NCBI GenBank assembly: GCA_017478855.1
Contig: JAFVCX010000109.1
Span: 1-42,671, forward strand
Reading direction: 5' to 3'
Length of the DNA: 42,671 nucleotides
Source: Muribaculaceae bacterium
GTDB lineage: Bacteria; Bacteroidota; Bacteroidia; Bacteroidales; Muribaculaceae
The notes under the pieces are model-generated. The model was not told where the DNA came from, made no database searches, and saw only the letters and a program-made list of their open reading frames with translations. Of the stretch, positions 31,008 through 39,769 are shown one piece after another. The position numbers were made by a program, and so were the translations under genes. The first letter of the stretch is position 1. Each line of letters begins with the position of its first letter.

Positions 31008-32247
31008 CAACAATCCCATATGGCGCTGGCTGGTGGAGGCCTATCGAGTGTGCCGCCGCGAGTTCACGCTCACGTTCAACGACAAGGGCGTGGTGATATT
31101 CTTCTTGTTGTTGTGCGCCATTTACCCCGTGCTTTACTCCTTGATTTATAACACCGAGGTAGAGCACGACATGCCTGTGGTGGTGATTGACGACTGCCGC
31201 TCACACTTGTCGCGCGAATTGGTGCGCCGTCTCGATGCCACCCCCGAGGTGGCCGTGGTGGCTTATGCCGCCACCATGCAGGAGGCTCGCGACCTGCTGG
31301 CCCGCAAGAAGGCCTACGGCATTGTGGCTGTGCCTCGCGATTTTGAGACGAAAGTGACGATGGGGCAGCAGTCGCACATCACGGTTTTTGCCGATATGGG
31401 CTTGATGTTCCGCTACAAAAACCTACTCATGGCCACCACCAATGTCACCCAGGATATGGGCGGCGACATCCTTCACGCCGCAGTGGCTCCTGTCCTCTAT
31501 AATCATGGCGCGGTGATTGAGAACCGCCAGGTGCCCATCGGCAACACTGCCATGGGGCTGGGCAGCGCGGTGTTGCTGTTTATCTTGCCGCTGGTGGTGC
31601 AGCAAAGCATGTTGCTGGGCATCGGCATGTTGCATGGCGGGAGCATTGAGCGCCGTCGGCGCAACGGCGGTTACGACCCTCTTGGGGTCGATGCCCGTCC
31701 GGGTGCGATGCTTGCCGGTAAAATGGTGTGTTATCAGGTTATCTACATCCTGCCGGTGATTTATGCCCTTTACATCGTGCCCATGCTGTTTGATTTTCCA
31801 CAGAATGCCAATCTGTTCAATATCTTGGTGCTTGCCGTGCCGTTCATCATAGCATCGGCCATGATGGGGCAGGTGCTGCGGGTGTTTGTCAACGAGCGCG
31901 AGTCGGTGTTCTTGCTCATGGTGTTCACCAGTGTGGTGTTCGTGTTCCTCACCGGTGCCTCGTGGCCACGTCATGAGATGAGCCGTTTTTGGATAGCGGT
32001 GGGCGACTGCGTGCCCTCCACATGGATGTGCAATGCCTATGTGCTCATGCAGAGCGACGGTGCCACGCTGCACAGTGTCACGCACCAGTTGAACATGCTA
32101 TGGCTTCTTTGCGGCATTTTCACTGTCTTGGCCTATGTGGTGGAGCGATGGGTGAGCCGTCCGCGTTACCGCAATTGGCAGGAGAAGTCGGCAGCCAATC
32201 CTTCGGCCCTGCATAAGTACGACCTCTACAAGCATGGCCTGGGCTGA
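30976..32247 (+). CDS. ABC-2 type transporter permease, second copy
   Basis: This 423-residue paralogue of the preceding permease has the same plan: N-terminal helix (about 36-56, FFLLLCAIYPVLYSLIYN), periplasmic domain (60-190) and five C-terminal helices, the first beginning near LGSAVLLFILPLVVQQ. The first possible ATG (30976) overlaps the upstream gene by 32 nt; ATG 30997 (MSRSNN) would overlap by 11 nt and is equally plausible. The two permeases probably form a heterodimer. No nucleotide-binding subunit follows; the next gene is a CNNM/CBS protein with its own promoter. Confidence 0.88.
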   Translation: MNVKILCMSRSNNPIWRWLVEAYRVCRREFTLTFNDKGVVIFFLLLCAIYPVLYSLIYNTEVEHDMPVVVIDDCRSHLSRELVRRLDATPEVAVVAYAATMQEARDLLARKKAYGIVAVPRDFETKVTMGQQSHITVFADMGLMFRYKNLLMATTNVTQDMGGDILHAAVAPVLYNHGAVIENRQVPIGNTAMGLGSAVLLFILPLVVQQSMLLGIGMLHGGSIERRRRNGGYDPLGVDARPGAMLAGKMVCYQVIYILPVIYALYIVPMLFDFPQNANLFNILVLAVPFIIASAMMGQVLRVFVNERESVFLLMVFTSVVFVFLTGASWPRHEMSRFWIAVGDCVPSTWMCNAYVLMQSDGATLHSVTHQLNMLWLLCGIFTVLAYVVERWVSRPRYRNWQEKSAANPSALHKYDLYKHGLG

Positions 32248-32327
32248 GCCATAATGGCTTTAAGGCGGTAATCAGTTGTTTTTTCACAATATCTGGTGGA
32301 AAAAGGTGCAAAGCGATAAAATTTTGT

Positions 32328-32335
32328 TATCTTTG
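32328..32335 (+). promoter_or_regulatory. -7 box upstream of the GldE-like gene
   Basis: TATCTTTG, followed by C, is an exact -7 match about 27 nt before the TTG start at 32363. Confidence 0.65.
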
Positions 32336-32362
32336 CAGCGTATAACCAATCGAAATTGAATT

Positions 32363-33730
32363 TTGGACCCTGACCCTCTTTTATGTGGCTTGAATTTTTT
32401 GTGCGGCATCCTTGCCCAAGCACATCAGGCCTCTGTTACAATCAACGTACCCACTTTAGGAAGCATTTTTGCCATACTGGTAGCCCTGTGTGGCTTGTTG
32501 CTGTCGGCGTTTAATTCCGGTTCGGAAATCGCCTATTTCTCGTTGACGCCTGATGACGTGGAGCGCATCGAGGACGACGGCCAGCGCGCCCGCGTGTCGT
32601 GGCTGCTGTCCAATCCCGAGCGGCTGCTTTCCACCATCTTGATAGGCAACAATCTGGTGAACGTGATGATTGTCATCGTGCTGAACTATGCGATGAACCA
32701 GATATTCCACTTCGAAAGTGCGGCAGTCGATTTTCTGGTTCAGACGGTGATATTGACTTTTCTCATCCTGCTCTTTGGAGAGGTGATTCCCAAACTTTAT
32801 GCCACCAATAACAACCGAACGTTTGCGGCAATGGTGTCGGGGCCGTTATGTGTGGCCGTGCGCTTGTTCTCGCCGCTGTCGCGCATCCTGGTCAAGGGCA
32901 CCGGCATTGTGAGCAAGGTGGTGAGTGAAAAGGCCGACGACATCTCGATGGACGACCTGTCGCACGCCCTGGAGCGCAGCGACATGAAGAGCGAGGAGGA
33001 GAAGGAGCTGCTGGAGGGCATCCTCACCTTTGGCGAGAAGACGGTGAGTGAAATCATGCGTCCGCGCATCGATGTGGTGGATGTGGATTATAACGACAAG
33101 TTCACCGATGTGGTGAACAAGGTGATTGAGGCCGGCTATTCGCGCATGCCCGTCTATGATGAGCAGCCCGACAACATCAAGGGCATCCTTTATGCCAAGG
33201 ATTTGTTGCCCTACATAGGCAAGCGCGATGACGACTTCCGCTGGCAGACGCTGTTGCGTCCGGCCTATTTTGTGCCCGAAACCCGCATGATTGACGACCT
33301 GCTGGAAGATTTCCGCAAGAAGAAGATGCACATGGCCATCATCGTCGATGAGTATGGCTGCACACAAGGCATCGCCACGCTGGAGGATGTGCTGGAAGAG
33401 ATAGTGGGCGACATCGACGACGAATACGACACCGAGGAGAAATTTTATACCCGGCTGAACCAAAACACCTACATGTTCGACGGGAAAACCCTGCTGAGCG
33501 ACTTTTTCCGTGTCCTTGACCTGGACGACGATGTGCTGGGCGATGCCACGGCCGATGCCGAAACGATAGCCGGACTGTTGCTTAACATCAAGGGCGATTT
33601 TCTCAAGGAAAACGAGGAGGTGCAGTGCGGTCCGTTGTCGTTCACGGTGACCAAGGTGGTTCGCTACCGAATAGCCAAGGTGAAAGTGAAAATCAATGAG
33701 GAAGCCCTGGCTGCCTCGGCCAATAAATAA
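32363..33730 (+). CDS. gldE: GldE-like CNNM/CBS-domain membrane protein
   Basis: This 455-residue protein has an N-terminal CNNM (DUF21) membrane domain with about four helices (30-205). Two CBS repeats (about 220-345, IMRPRIDVVDVD and MAIIVDEYGCTQGI in outline) and a C-terminal CorC_HlyC domain (about 365-450) follow. CNNM/CorC relatives move Mg2+ or Co2+; in gliding Bacteroidota the orthologue is called GldE and is needed for lipoprotein GldD function, but it is also present in non-gliding Bacteroidales. Translation probably starts at TTG 32363 (MDPDPLL), which lies 27 nt after the -7 box; a later start would delete the first helix. The next gene is a phosphopantetheinyl transferase, a known neighbour of gldE. 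Confidence 0.85.
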   Translation: MDPDPLLCGLNFLCGILAQAHQASVTINVPTLGSIFAILVALCGLLLSAFNSGSEIAYFSLTPDDVERIEDDGQRARVSWLLSNPERLLSTILIGNNLVNVMIVIVLNYAMNQIFHFESAAVDFLVQTVILTFLILLFGEVIPKLYATNNNRTFAAMVSGPLCVAVRLFSPLSRILVKGTGIVSKVVSEKADDISMDDLSHALERSDMKSEEEKELLEGILTFGEKTVSEIMRPRIDVVDVDYNDKFTDVVNKVIEAGYSRMPVYDEQPDNIKGILYAKDLLPYIGKRDDDFRWQTLLRPAYFVPETRMIDDLLEDFRKKKMHMAIIVDEYGCTQGIATLEDVLEEIVGDIDDEYDTEEKFYTRLNQNTYMFDGKTLLSDFFRVLDLDDDVLGDATADAETIAGLLLNIKGDFLKENEEVQCGPLSFTVTKVVRYRIAKVKVKINEEALAASANK

Positions 33731-33761
33731 AACAGGACAATCAAATACCATAGAAAACGAC

Positions 33762-34418
33762 ATGCCATACCTTAGAAAAGTACCATATCCCGACGGAACC
33801 CACATCTATTTGTGGGAGCTCAACGAGTCGCCTGCCGAACTTACGGCACAGTGCAAGCGCCGGGGGTTGAAAACCCTGGGATTGCGTCCCAGCATGGCAC
33901 GCTCAAGGCAGTGTGAACTACTTGTCGAGTCGCTGTTGCTGCACATTATATTCGGTGAGCCGGTGGAACTGCGGCATTTGCCCGGCGGCCAGCCTTATGT
34001 GACCTCCCACCATGATGTTCACATCAGTGTGTCGCACACACACAGCCTGGTGTGCGTGGCCATCAATGCTCATCACCGCATCGGAATTGACGTGGAGACC
34101 TGGGGCACGCGAGTGCTGCGTGTGCGCGACAAGTTTCTCAGTGCTGCCGAGCAGCAATTCGTCGCCCCTGGAGACACCGATTCCCATTTGGTGGCATGGA
34201 CGGCCAAGGAGGCCCTTTACAAGGCTCACGGCCAAGCGGGCGTGAGCCTCACAGCCGACTTGAGCCTTGAGCCATTTAAGTCGCTGGGAGGTGGAACGCT
34301 GACTCTCCATGCTCATTGCCAAGGCGAGAAATACGAGTTGAGAACCACAGCATGGAGCGACCACATGATAACATTGGCCTACCGTGTTGCCGACATTGAA
34401 AATATAGAAAAAACATAA
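33762..34418 (+). CDS. 4'-phosphopantetheinyl transferase (Sfp/AcpT-like)
   Basis: The enzyme moves the 4'-phosphopantetheine arm from coenzyme A onto a Ser of acyl or peptidyl carrier proteins. The 218-residue protein has the family motifs: HISVSHTHSLVCVA (about 87-100), GIDVE with metal-binding Asp110 and Glu112, and WTAKEALYK (146-154) with Glu150. Length is typical of the Sfp group rather than AcpS. ATG 33762 is used; the frame can be extended upstream to 33696, but that would overlap gldE. It ends 4 nt before the dipeptidase gene, so the two may be co-transcribed. Confidence 0.9.
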   Translation: MPYLRKVPYPDGTHIYLWELNESPAELTAQCKRRGLKTLGLRPSMARSRQCELLVESLLLHIIFGEPVELRHLPGGQPYVTSHHDVHISVSHTHSLVCVAINAHHRIGIDVETWGTRVLRVRDKFLSAAEQQFVAPGDTDSHLVAWTAKEALYKAHGQAGVSLTADLSLEPFKSLGGGTLTLHAHCQGEKYELRTTAWSDHMITLAYRVADIENIEKT

Positions 34419-34422
34419 CGCA

Positions 34423-36084
34423 ATGAAAACAAAACACATCCTTGCTGTGGCCGCCATCGTGGCCGGCTGCGGCACCTCGCTGGCCTGCACCAATCTGCTG
34501 GTGGGCAAGAATGCCAGTGCCGACGGCGCTGCGATGATCACCTATGCCGCCGATGCCCACACCATCTATGGCGACCTGCAATACCTGCCGGCGGCCGATC
34601 ATGCGCCAGGCTCCATGCGTTCCATCGACGACTGGGACACCGGCCTGCATCACGGGGAGATTCCCGAGGTGGCCCACACCTATGCCGTGGTGGGAAACAT
34701 GAACGAGCATCAGCTCACCATCGCCGAGAGTACTTATGGCGGTCGCCATGAGCTTACCGACACTACCGCCGGTGCCATTATGGACTATGGCAGCCTCATC
34801 TATGTGACCTTGCAACGTGCCCGCACCGCCCGCGAGACCATCCAGGTGATGACCGACCTGGTGGCTCGCTATGGCTATAACAGTGAGGGCGAGTCATTCT
34901 CCATCGGCGACCCCAACGAGATTTGGGTGATGGACATGATAGGCAAGGGCGGCAAGGAGAAAGGCGCCGTGTGGGTGGCTGTGCGCATTCCCGATGATTG
35001 TATCGCCGGGCATGCCAACCAGTCGCGCATCTATCGTTTTCCCCTCAAGGACAAGGAGAACTGCATCTACTCGAAAGACGTTATCAGCTTTGCCCGCAAG
35101 ATGGGCTATTTTAATGGCAAGGACGCCGACTTCGAGTTCTCGACGGCTTACGCACCCAGCGATTTCGGCACCCTGCGCGGATGCGACGCACGCGTGTGGA
35201 GCTATTTCAACCGCTTTAAGAGCGGCATGGATGCCTATCTGCCATTTATCCGTGGCAAAAAAGGTGCCGAGGTGATGCCCCTCTATGTGAAGCCCGACCG
35301 CAAAATTTCGGTGCGCGACCTGCAAGAGATGATGCGCGACCACTTTGAGGGAACGCCTTTCGACATGACCAAGGACCCGGGTGCCACCAACTACTGGGGT
35401 GTGCCTTACCACTGGCGCCCCATGGAGTTTAAGGTGGATGGCGAAACCTACAGCATGGAGCGTGCCATCGCCACCCAGCAGACAGGCTGGGTGTTTGTGG
35501 CGCAAATGCGCTCGTGGATGCCCGCGCCAGTGGGCGGCGTGCTGTGGTTCGGCGTGGATGATGCCAACACGGCCGTCTTCGTGCCCATGTATTGCTGCAT
35601 GACCGAGGTGCCCGCCAGCTATGCCCGCGGCCAGGCCGACCTCTACACCCTGAACTGGGACAGCGCGTTCTGGGTGAACAACTGGGTGGCCAATCAAGCC
35701 TATGGCCGCTATTCGGTGATGATTGACGACATCCGCAAGGTGCAACGCTCGCTCGAAGACGGTTTTGCTCAGCGCCAGCCCCAAGTGGAGAGCCAAGCAC
35801 AGGAATTGCTGAGGAATGGTGATGCGGCCCAAGCCGTGCAACTGCTCACCAACTACAGCGTTGACGCCGCACAAGACGCCACTGCGCGCTACCGCCGACT
35901 GGGCGAGTATTTGTTTGTGAAATACATGGACGGCAATGTCAAGAAGGAGAAGGACGGGCAGTTTGAGCGCAATGAGGCCGGCATGCCTGTGCAGCCCACA
36001 TGGCCCGGCTATACGCCTGAATATTACCAGACCGTGGTCCATGGCAGCGGTGACCGCCTGAAGGTGATTGAGCCTGAAAAGTAA
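34423..36084 (+). CDS. Secreted C69-family dipeptidase
   Basis: This 553-residue N-terminal-nucleophile hydrolase of peptidase family C69 (PepD-like) starts with a signal sequence of about 21 residues that leads directly to Cys22 (SLACTNLLVGKNAS). In this family the Cys exposed after processing is the catalytic nucleophile. Family blocks include DGAAMITYAADAH, AESTYGGR, FSIGDPNEIWVMDMIGKGG (in outline) and WVNNWVANQAYGRY. It should cut dipeptides in the periplasm or on the cell surface. The C-terminal 100 residues are helical and less conserved. A terminator follows at 36109. Confidence 0.92.
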   Translation: MKTKHILAVAAIVAGCGTSLACTNLLVGKNASADGAAMITYAADAHTIYGDLQYLPAADHAPGSMRSIDDWDTGLHHGEIPEVAHTYAVVGNMNEHQLTIAESTYGGRHELTDTTAGAIMDYGSLIYVTLQRARTARETIQVMTDLVARYGYNSEGESFSIGDPNEIWVMDMIGKGGKEKGAVWVAVRIPDDCIAGHANQSRIYRFPLKDKENCIYSKDVISFARKMGYFNGKDADFEFSTAYAPSDFGTLRGCDARVWSYFNRFKSGMDAYLPFIRGKKGAEVMPLYVKPDRKISVRDLQEMMRDHFEGTPFDMTKDPGATNYWGVPYHWRPMEFKVDGETYSMERAIATQQTGWVFVAQMRSWMPAPVGGVLWFGVDDANTAVFVPMYCCMTEVPASYARGQADLYTLNWDSAFWVNNWVANQAYGRYSVMIDDIRKVQRSLEDGFAQRQPQVESQAQELLRNGDAAQAVQLLTNYSVDAAQDATARYRRLGEYLFVKYMDGNVKKEKDGQFERNEAGMPVQPTWPGYTPEYYQTVVHGSGDRLKVIEPEK

Positions 36085-36108
36085 ATTTTCCTGACAGGAA
36101 ATATTGAC

Positions 36109-36145
36109 AAGGCCCCGATGGGAATTAAACCAAAGGGGCCTTTTT
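36109..36145 (+). terminator. Intrinsic terminator after the dipeptidase gene
   Basis: AAGGCCCC (36109-36116) pairs with GGGGCCTT (36135-36142) and is followed by three more T. The loop is 18 nt. Confidence 0.85.
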
Positions 36146-36170
36146 AGTGTCAAAACGAAAAACTACGACA

Positions 36171-36929
36171 ATGACCAAGACAATGAGATGGAACAATTAC
36201 CTGCTGGCCGCATTGCTTATGTGCTCGTCGCTGCTGGCCGCAGCCGCCCCCAATTTTACCTCCGAGCGGCTCAACTATCAGATTGTGTATCAATGGGGCC
36301 CCATCTGGAAACATGCGGGTGACGCCACCTTGAGCATCAACAAAAAAGGGAGCGGATACTTGGCCATGCTCACTGGCAAAACACGCTCCTGGGCCGACAA
36401 GGTGTACCCCGTGCGCGACACGCTCAAATGCACGCTCAATGCCGGCATGCAGCCCCTCAAGTATGAGAAATTGACCCACGAAAAGGACTATTATGCCCGC
36501 GACGAGGTGAACTTCACCTATAACTACAGCCACACCAGCGCCCAGTGCTACCGCTACAGGCCCGGCCGCGAGACGGTGTCGCTGGAGCTGAAAGCCCAGT
36601 GCCAGGCCTACGACATGCTCAGTGTTTTTTATATGCTGCGTGGCATCGACTACGATGCGTTGAGTCAGAACAAGGCTATCACCACCGTCATTTTCTCGGG
36701 AAAAGAAAAGGAATACCTCACCATCCGCTACATGGGCAAGAAAACAGTGAAGTTGCGTGATGGAAGTCGCCACGACTCCTACCACATTAAGTTTAAATTC
36801 ACTCAAAAAAGCGGCAAACAGTCGAGCGACGACCTTGACGCGTGGATGAGCGCCGATGTGGCGCGCATCCCACTGCTGCTCGAAGGAAAGCTGCCCGTGG
36901 GTAAGGTGAAGTGCTACTACGCGCAGTGA
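36171..36929 (+). CDS. DUF3108 family periplasmic protein
   Basis: This 252-residue protein has a signal peptide (about residues 1-23, LLAALLMCSSLLAAAA) and a beta-rich mature domain typical of DUF3108. Features are FTSERLNYQIVYQWG at the start, KYEKLTHEKDYYARDEV and, near the end, WMSADVARIPLLLEGKLPVGKVK (in outline). Such proteins are predicted periplasmic and lack a known activity. ATG 36171 is chosen over GTG 36147 because the latter lies within the terminator tail; ATG 36183 is also possible. Confidence 0.82.
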   Translation: MTKTMRWNNYLLAALLMCSSLLAAAAPNFTSERLNYQIVYQWGPIWKHAGDATLSINKKGSGYLAMLTGKTRSWADKVYPVRDTLKCTLNAGMQPLKYEKLTHEKDYYARDEVNFTYNYSHTSAQCYRYRPGRETVSLELKAQCQAYDMLSVFYMLRGIDYDALSQNKAITTVIFSGKEKEYLTIRYMGKKTVKLRDGSRHDSYHIKFKFTQKSGKQSSDDLDAWMSADVARIPLLLEGKLPVGKVKCYYAQ

Positions 36930-36963
36930 GCGTGCCGGCTTGCGCTTTTGGAACCTCAAATAG

Positions 36964-36993
36964 TTTGTAATTGCTGAATTTTCGCTATATTTG
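36964..36993 (+). promoter_or_regulatory. Promoter of the lipoprotein gene
   Basis: TTTG (36964-36967) and TATATTTG (36986-36993, followed by C) are separated by 18 nt. Transcription starting near 37000 excludes the in-frame start at 36991 and supports ATG 37009. Confidence 0.65.
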
Positions 36994-37008
36994 CAAAAAA
37001 TGCGAATT

Positions 37009-37764
37009 ATGAAAAAGACTATCATTCACTTTTTTGCCTTGGGACTTATTCTTAGTGTGCCCTGTGGCTGTAAGAACGACAAACAGGCGGCTGCCGTGGC
37101 AGCGGTGCCTGAGACTGAAAACGCAGTCACCACCGATAAAACTCCTCTTCCTGACGATGAGGCTCAGGAAGTACCCGACGAGAAAATGGAGAAACAGGGC
37201 GGAATGTATGACCCAAGTGACGTGGCCCGGTTCTGGAAGAAACGCACCATCCAAGTGCCCGGAAGCAAGAACGACATTGTGGCCCTTTTTGAGGCGTTCT
37301 ACACCGAGTGGCCCACCGTGGAAGGCAACCGAATTGTTCATATGACCAACCCGGCACTGGCCCCTGAGCATGAGAGGTATGAGTGGGGCTCTGTGATCGA
37401 CCGGAAGAATGGCTATGTGGAGTCGGCCTGGTACGAGTGTGAAGACGAAGACCTGGGCACCGTGTCGGCTTGTGTGTGGAACCGTAAAAACGGCCACAAG
37501 CTCTTCGCTGTGAACTTTGCCTCCGAAAAACATTTCGTGTGCTTCTATGACTACGACCCCGCCAAGCGAACGCTCACCCCTGAGGAGAGCCCAATCAAAA
37601 AGGAGCATTTTAACTTCCCTGACAAAGAGCCCTTGTGGTACACGCTGCCTCAAGAGGGGAAGACGCTTGAAGTGGTAGAACGTGTCGATGATGACTATAA
37701 AGTGTGGAGCACATACTATCAGTTCGATGGCCAGAACTTGAAGTTTGCCGGTCATGAACAATGA
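37009..37764 (+). CDS. Putative lipoprotein of unknown function
   Basis: This 251-residue protein has an N-terminal signal (KKTIIHFFALGLILSV) and Cys residues in PCGCKND, consistent with a lipoprotein signal; Cys at the second position is the likelier lipid site. An Ala/Pro/Glu-rich linker follows to about residue 60. The mature domain has a calycin-like, aromatic-rich pattern (ESAWYECEDEDLG, KHFVCFYDYDPAKRT, YQFDGQNLKF). No family is recognised. ATG 37009 is set by the promoter. It seems to be a single-gene unit. Confidence 0.7.
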   Translation: MKKTIIHFFALGLILSVPCGCKNDKQAAAVAAVPETENAVTTDKTPLPDDEAQEVPDEKMEKQGGMYDPSDVARFWKKRTIQVPGSKNDIVALFEAFYTEWPTVEGNRIVHMTNPALAPEHERYEWGSVIDRKNGYVESAWYECEDEDLGTVSACVWNRKNGHKLFAVNFASEKHFVCFYDYDPAKRTLTPEESPIKKEHFNFPDKEPLWYTLPQEGKTLEVVERVDDDYKVWSTYYQFDGQNLKFAGHEQ

Positions 37765-37787
37765 CAGTGTAATGACAATCTCATTTT

Positions 37788-37821
37788 TCGGCGCAGGTCA
37801 TCGACTGATGGCTTGCGCCGA
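37788..37821. repeat. Hairpin between lipoprotein gene and pdxA
   Basis: TCGGCGCA (37788-37795) pairs perfectly with TGCGCCGA (37814-37821) around an 18 nt loop. No T-run follows on either strand at the usual place, so a terminator role is doubtful. Confidence 0.4.
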
Positions 37822-37888
37822 TTGCTCATGCGAGGTGGGGCACAGGAGCGCGGCAAGGCGTTACCCGGGGGCGAGAAGACGGGCGCAA

Positions 37889-37920
37889 TTTGGCCGATTG
37901 GGAAAAAAATTGTAATTTAG
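37889..37920 (+). promoter_or_regulatory. Promoter of the pdxA-inositol lipid operon
   Basis: TTTG (37889-37892) is followed after 20 nt by TAATTTAG (37913-37920), a variant of the -7 box. The 11-mer GTAATTTAGCG here is identical to that at 42541-42551 ahead of the inositol-phosphate synthase gene. Confidence 0.6.
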
Positions 37921-37945
37921 CGGTTTGAAACAACCGAAAGAGATA

Positions 37946-39046
37946 ATGAAAGAACGAAAGATACGCATTGGCATCACCCAAGGGGATACCAATGGAATAG
38001 GACTCGAGGTGGTGCTCAAGGCACTGTCGGACCCTGCCATGACCGAACTGTTTGTGCCGGTGATTTACGGCTCGAGCAAGGTAATCTCATATCATCGCAA
38101 GGGGTTGGAACTTCCTGCAATGCAAATGAATGTGGTGGGCAATGTGGAGCGCGTACGCGACACGTCGGTCAACATAGTGGATTGCTGCGGCAATGAAGAA
38201 GTGAAAGTGGAACTGGGCGTGCCCAGCAAGATTGCCGGGCGTGCGGCTTATATGGCGCTTGAGGCGGCAGTGGCCGACCTGAAAGCCGGCAACATCGACG
38301 CACTGGTGACTGCTCCCATCAACAAGGATAATATCCAGAGCAGTGAGTTTACATTTCCGGGACACACCGAGTATCTGGAGAGTGTGGCCGGCGACGGCTT
38401 CCATGCGCTGATGGTGCTTCACAATGCCGATTTGCGCGTGGCGCTGGTGACCACGCACCTGCCTATCAAGGATGTGGCTGAGGCCATCACCCGCGAGTCG
38501 GTCTTGACCGCACTTACGGCTTTCGATGCCTCACTGCGCCGCGACTTCGGCTTGGAGCGCCCGCGCATTGCCGTGCTGTCGCTCAATCCCCACGCAGGTG
38601 AGAACGGGCTGATGGGTCATGAGGAGCAGGAGACCATCCGTCCGGCTATGGAGCAGGCTCTCGATGAGAACCGGATTCTGAGTTTCGGCCCGTATGCAGC
38701 CGACGGCTTTTTCGGCAGCGAGGCGTGGCGTCATTTTGATGGCGTGCTGGCCATGTATCACGATCAGGGATTGGCCGCTTTCAAGACTTTGGCCATGGAC
38801 GACGGCGTGAACTTCACCGCTGGCCTGCCGTTTGTCCGCACCAGCCCCGACCACGGCACTGGTTATGACATCGCCGGAAAAGGAGTGGCGAAAGAATCGT
38901 CGATGCGAGCCGCCATCTATGCGGCCATTGATGTGTGCCGTAACCGAATGCGGTGGGACGAGGCCCAAGAAAACCCCTTGCGCAAGGTGTATCATGACCG
39001 CGGAAAAGACAATGTGGTGTTGGACCTGACAAGCGACGAAGAATGA
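37946..39046 (+). CDS. pdxA: 4-hydroxythreonine-4-phosphate dehydrogenase
   Basis: PdxA oxidises 4-phosphohydroxy-L-threonine with NAD+ in the DXP-dependent pathway to pyridoxal phosphate. The 366-residue protein shows GDTNGIGLEV (about 13-22), TAPINKDNI and FPGHTEYLE (metal His, about 125-145). LSLNPHAGENG, FDGVLAMYHDQGL (metal His) and TSPDHGTGYDIAG (metal His) follow. ATG 37946 is chosen because TTG 37925 adds residues not seen in the family and lies close to the transcription start. The stop overlaps the next start by 4 nt (ATGA), so it is translationally coupled to the nucleotidyltransferase. It is the first gene of a five-gene operon. Confidence 0.95.
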   Translation: MKERKIRIGITQGDTNGIGLEVVLKALSDPAMTELFVPVIYGSSKVISYHRKGLELPAMQMNVVGNVERVRDTSVNIVDCCGNEEVKVELGVPSKIAGRAAYMALEAAVADLKAGNIDALVTAPINKDNIQSSEFTFPGHTEYLESVAGDGFHALMVLHNADLRVALVTTHLPIKDVAEAITRESVLTALTAFDASLRRDFGLERPRIAVLSLNPHAGENGLMGHEEQETIRPAMEQALDENRILSFGPYAADGFFGSEAWRHFDGVLAMYHDQGLAAFKTLAMDDGVNFTAGLPFVRTSPDHGTGYDIAGKGVAKESSMRAAIYAAIDVCRNRMRWDEAQENPLRKVYHDRGKDNVVLDLTSDEE

Positions 39047-39753
39047 ACTATGCCATTATAGCAGCCGGTGAAGGCTCGCGCCTGGCCCAAGAGGGTGTTG
39101 CACGTCCCAAGCCCCTTGTGCTTCTCAACGGCGAGCCGATGATAGGACGCCTGATAAACCTCTTTGTGCGTTGCCATGCCGAGAGCATCAGCGTCATTGT
39201 CAATGAGCAAATGACCGAGGTGCAAGACTACCTGCGGTCGCTTTCGCTGCCTGTGCCCATGCATCTGGTGGTGAAATCCACTCCCAGCTCGATGCATAGC
39301 TTTGCCGAACTGAGCCGTGTGCTTCCTGAAGGCAAGTTCTGCCTGACGACAGTCGACACCATTTTCCGTGAGAAGGATTTCGCCCGGTATATTGATGCCT
39401 TTGAGTGCGACACATGCCACGACGGCATGTGGGCAGTCACCCCCTTTGTTGACGATGAGAAACCCCTGTGGGTTGCCGTGGACAACAATATGGACATTAC
39501 TGCATTTCTTGACTCCAATCCCGACGGGTGTGCACACTTGGTGAGCGGCGGAGTGTATGCGATGACCCATCGGGCCTTCCCCGTGCTTTACGACTGCTTG
39601 GAGAGCGGCGTGTCGCGCATGCGCAATTTTCAGCGTGCGCTCGTTGCCGCGGGAATGCGCCTGCAAGCCTATAGCATCGACAAAATCGTCGACGTGGACC
39701 ATGCCGGCGACATTGCCACGGCCGAAGAATTCTTAAATACTGATAACCGATAA
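39043..39753 (+). CDS. Sugar/inositol phosphate nucleotidyltransferase-like protein
   Basis: This 236-residue protein of the NTP-transferase (GT-A-like) superfamily starts with the nucleotide-binding loop AIIAAGEGSRL and the following PKPLVLLNGEPMI. A later TVDTIF carries the metal-binding Asp. A strand with DVDHAGDIATA ends the fold. The loop reads AGEGSR where classical enzymes have GGxGTR. Relatives couple NTP to a sugar or polyol phosphate. Context (inositol-lipid genes) makes an inositol-phosphate or head-group sugar substrate plausible; the CTP:inositol-1-phosphate cytidylyltransferases belong to the same superfamily. Substrate is not proven. It overlaps pdxA by 4 nt and precedes the ATP-grasp gene by 16 nt. 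Confidence 0.85.
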   Translation: MNYAIIAAGEGSRLAQEGVARPKPLVLLNGEPMIGRLINLFVRCHAESISVIVNEQMTEVQDYLRSLSLPVPMHLVVKSTPSSMHSFAELSRVLPEGKFCLTTVDTIFREKDFARYIDAFECDTCHDGMWAVTPFVDDEKPLWVAVDNNMDITAFLDSNPDGCAHLVSGGVYAMTHRAFPVLYDCLESGVSRMRNFQRALVAAGMRLQAYSIDKIVDVDHAGDIATAEEFLNTDNR

Positions 39754-39769
39754 TCGATAATTGATAGTT

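Noticed and set aside
32846-33805. A 319-residue minus-strand frame
   Set aside because: It is antisense to the CBS and CorC part of the GldE-like gene and has no motif.
34894-36153. A 419-residue minus-strand frame
   Set aside because: It is antisense to the dipeptidase and consists of His/Gly/Val-rich shadow sequence.
37788-37821. Terminator of the lipoprotein gene
   Set aside because: The hairpin is perfect, but no T-run follows on the plus strand; listed as a hairpin only.
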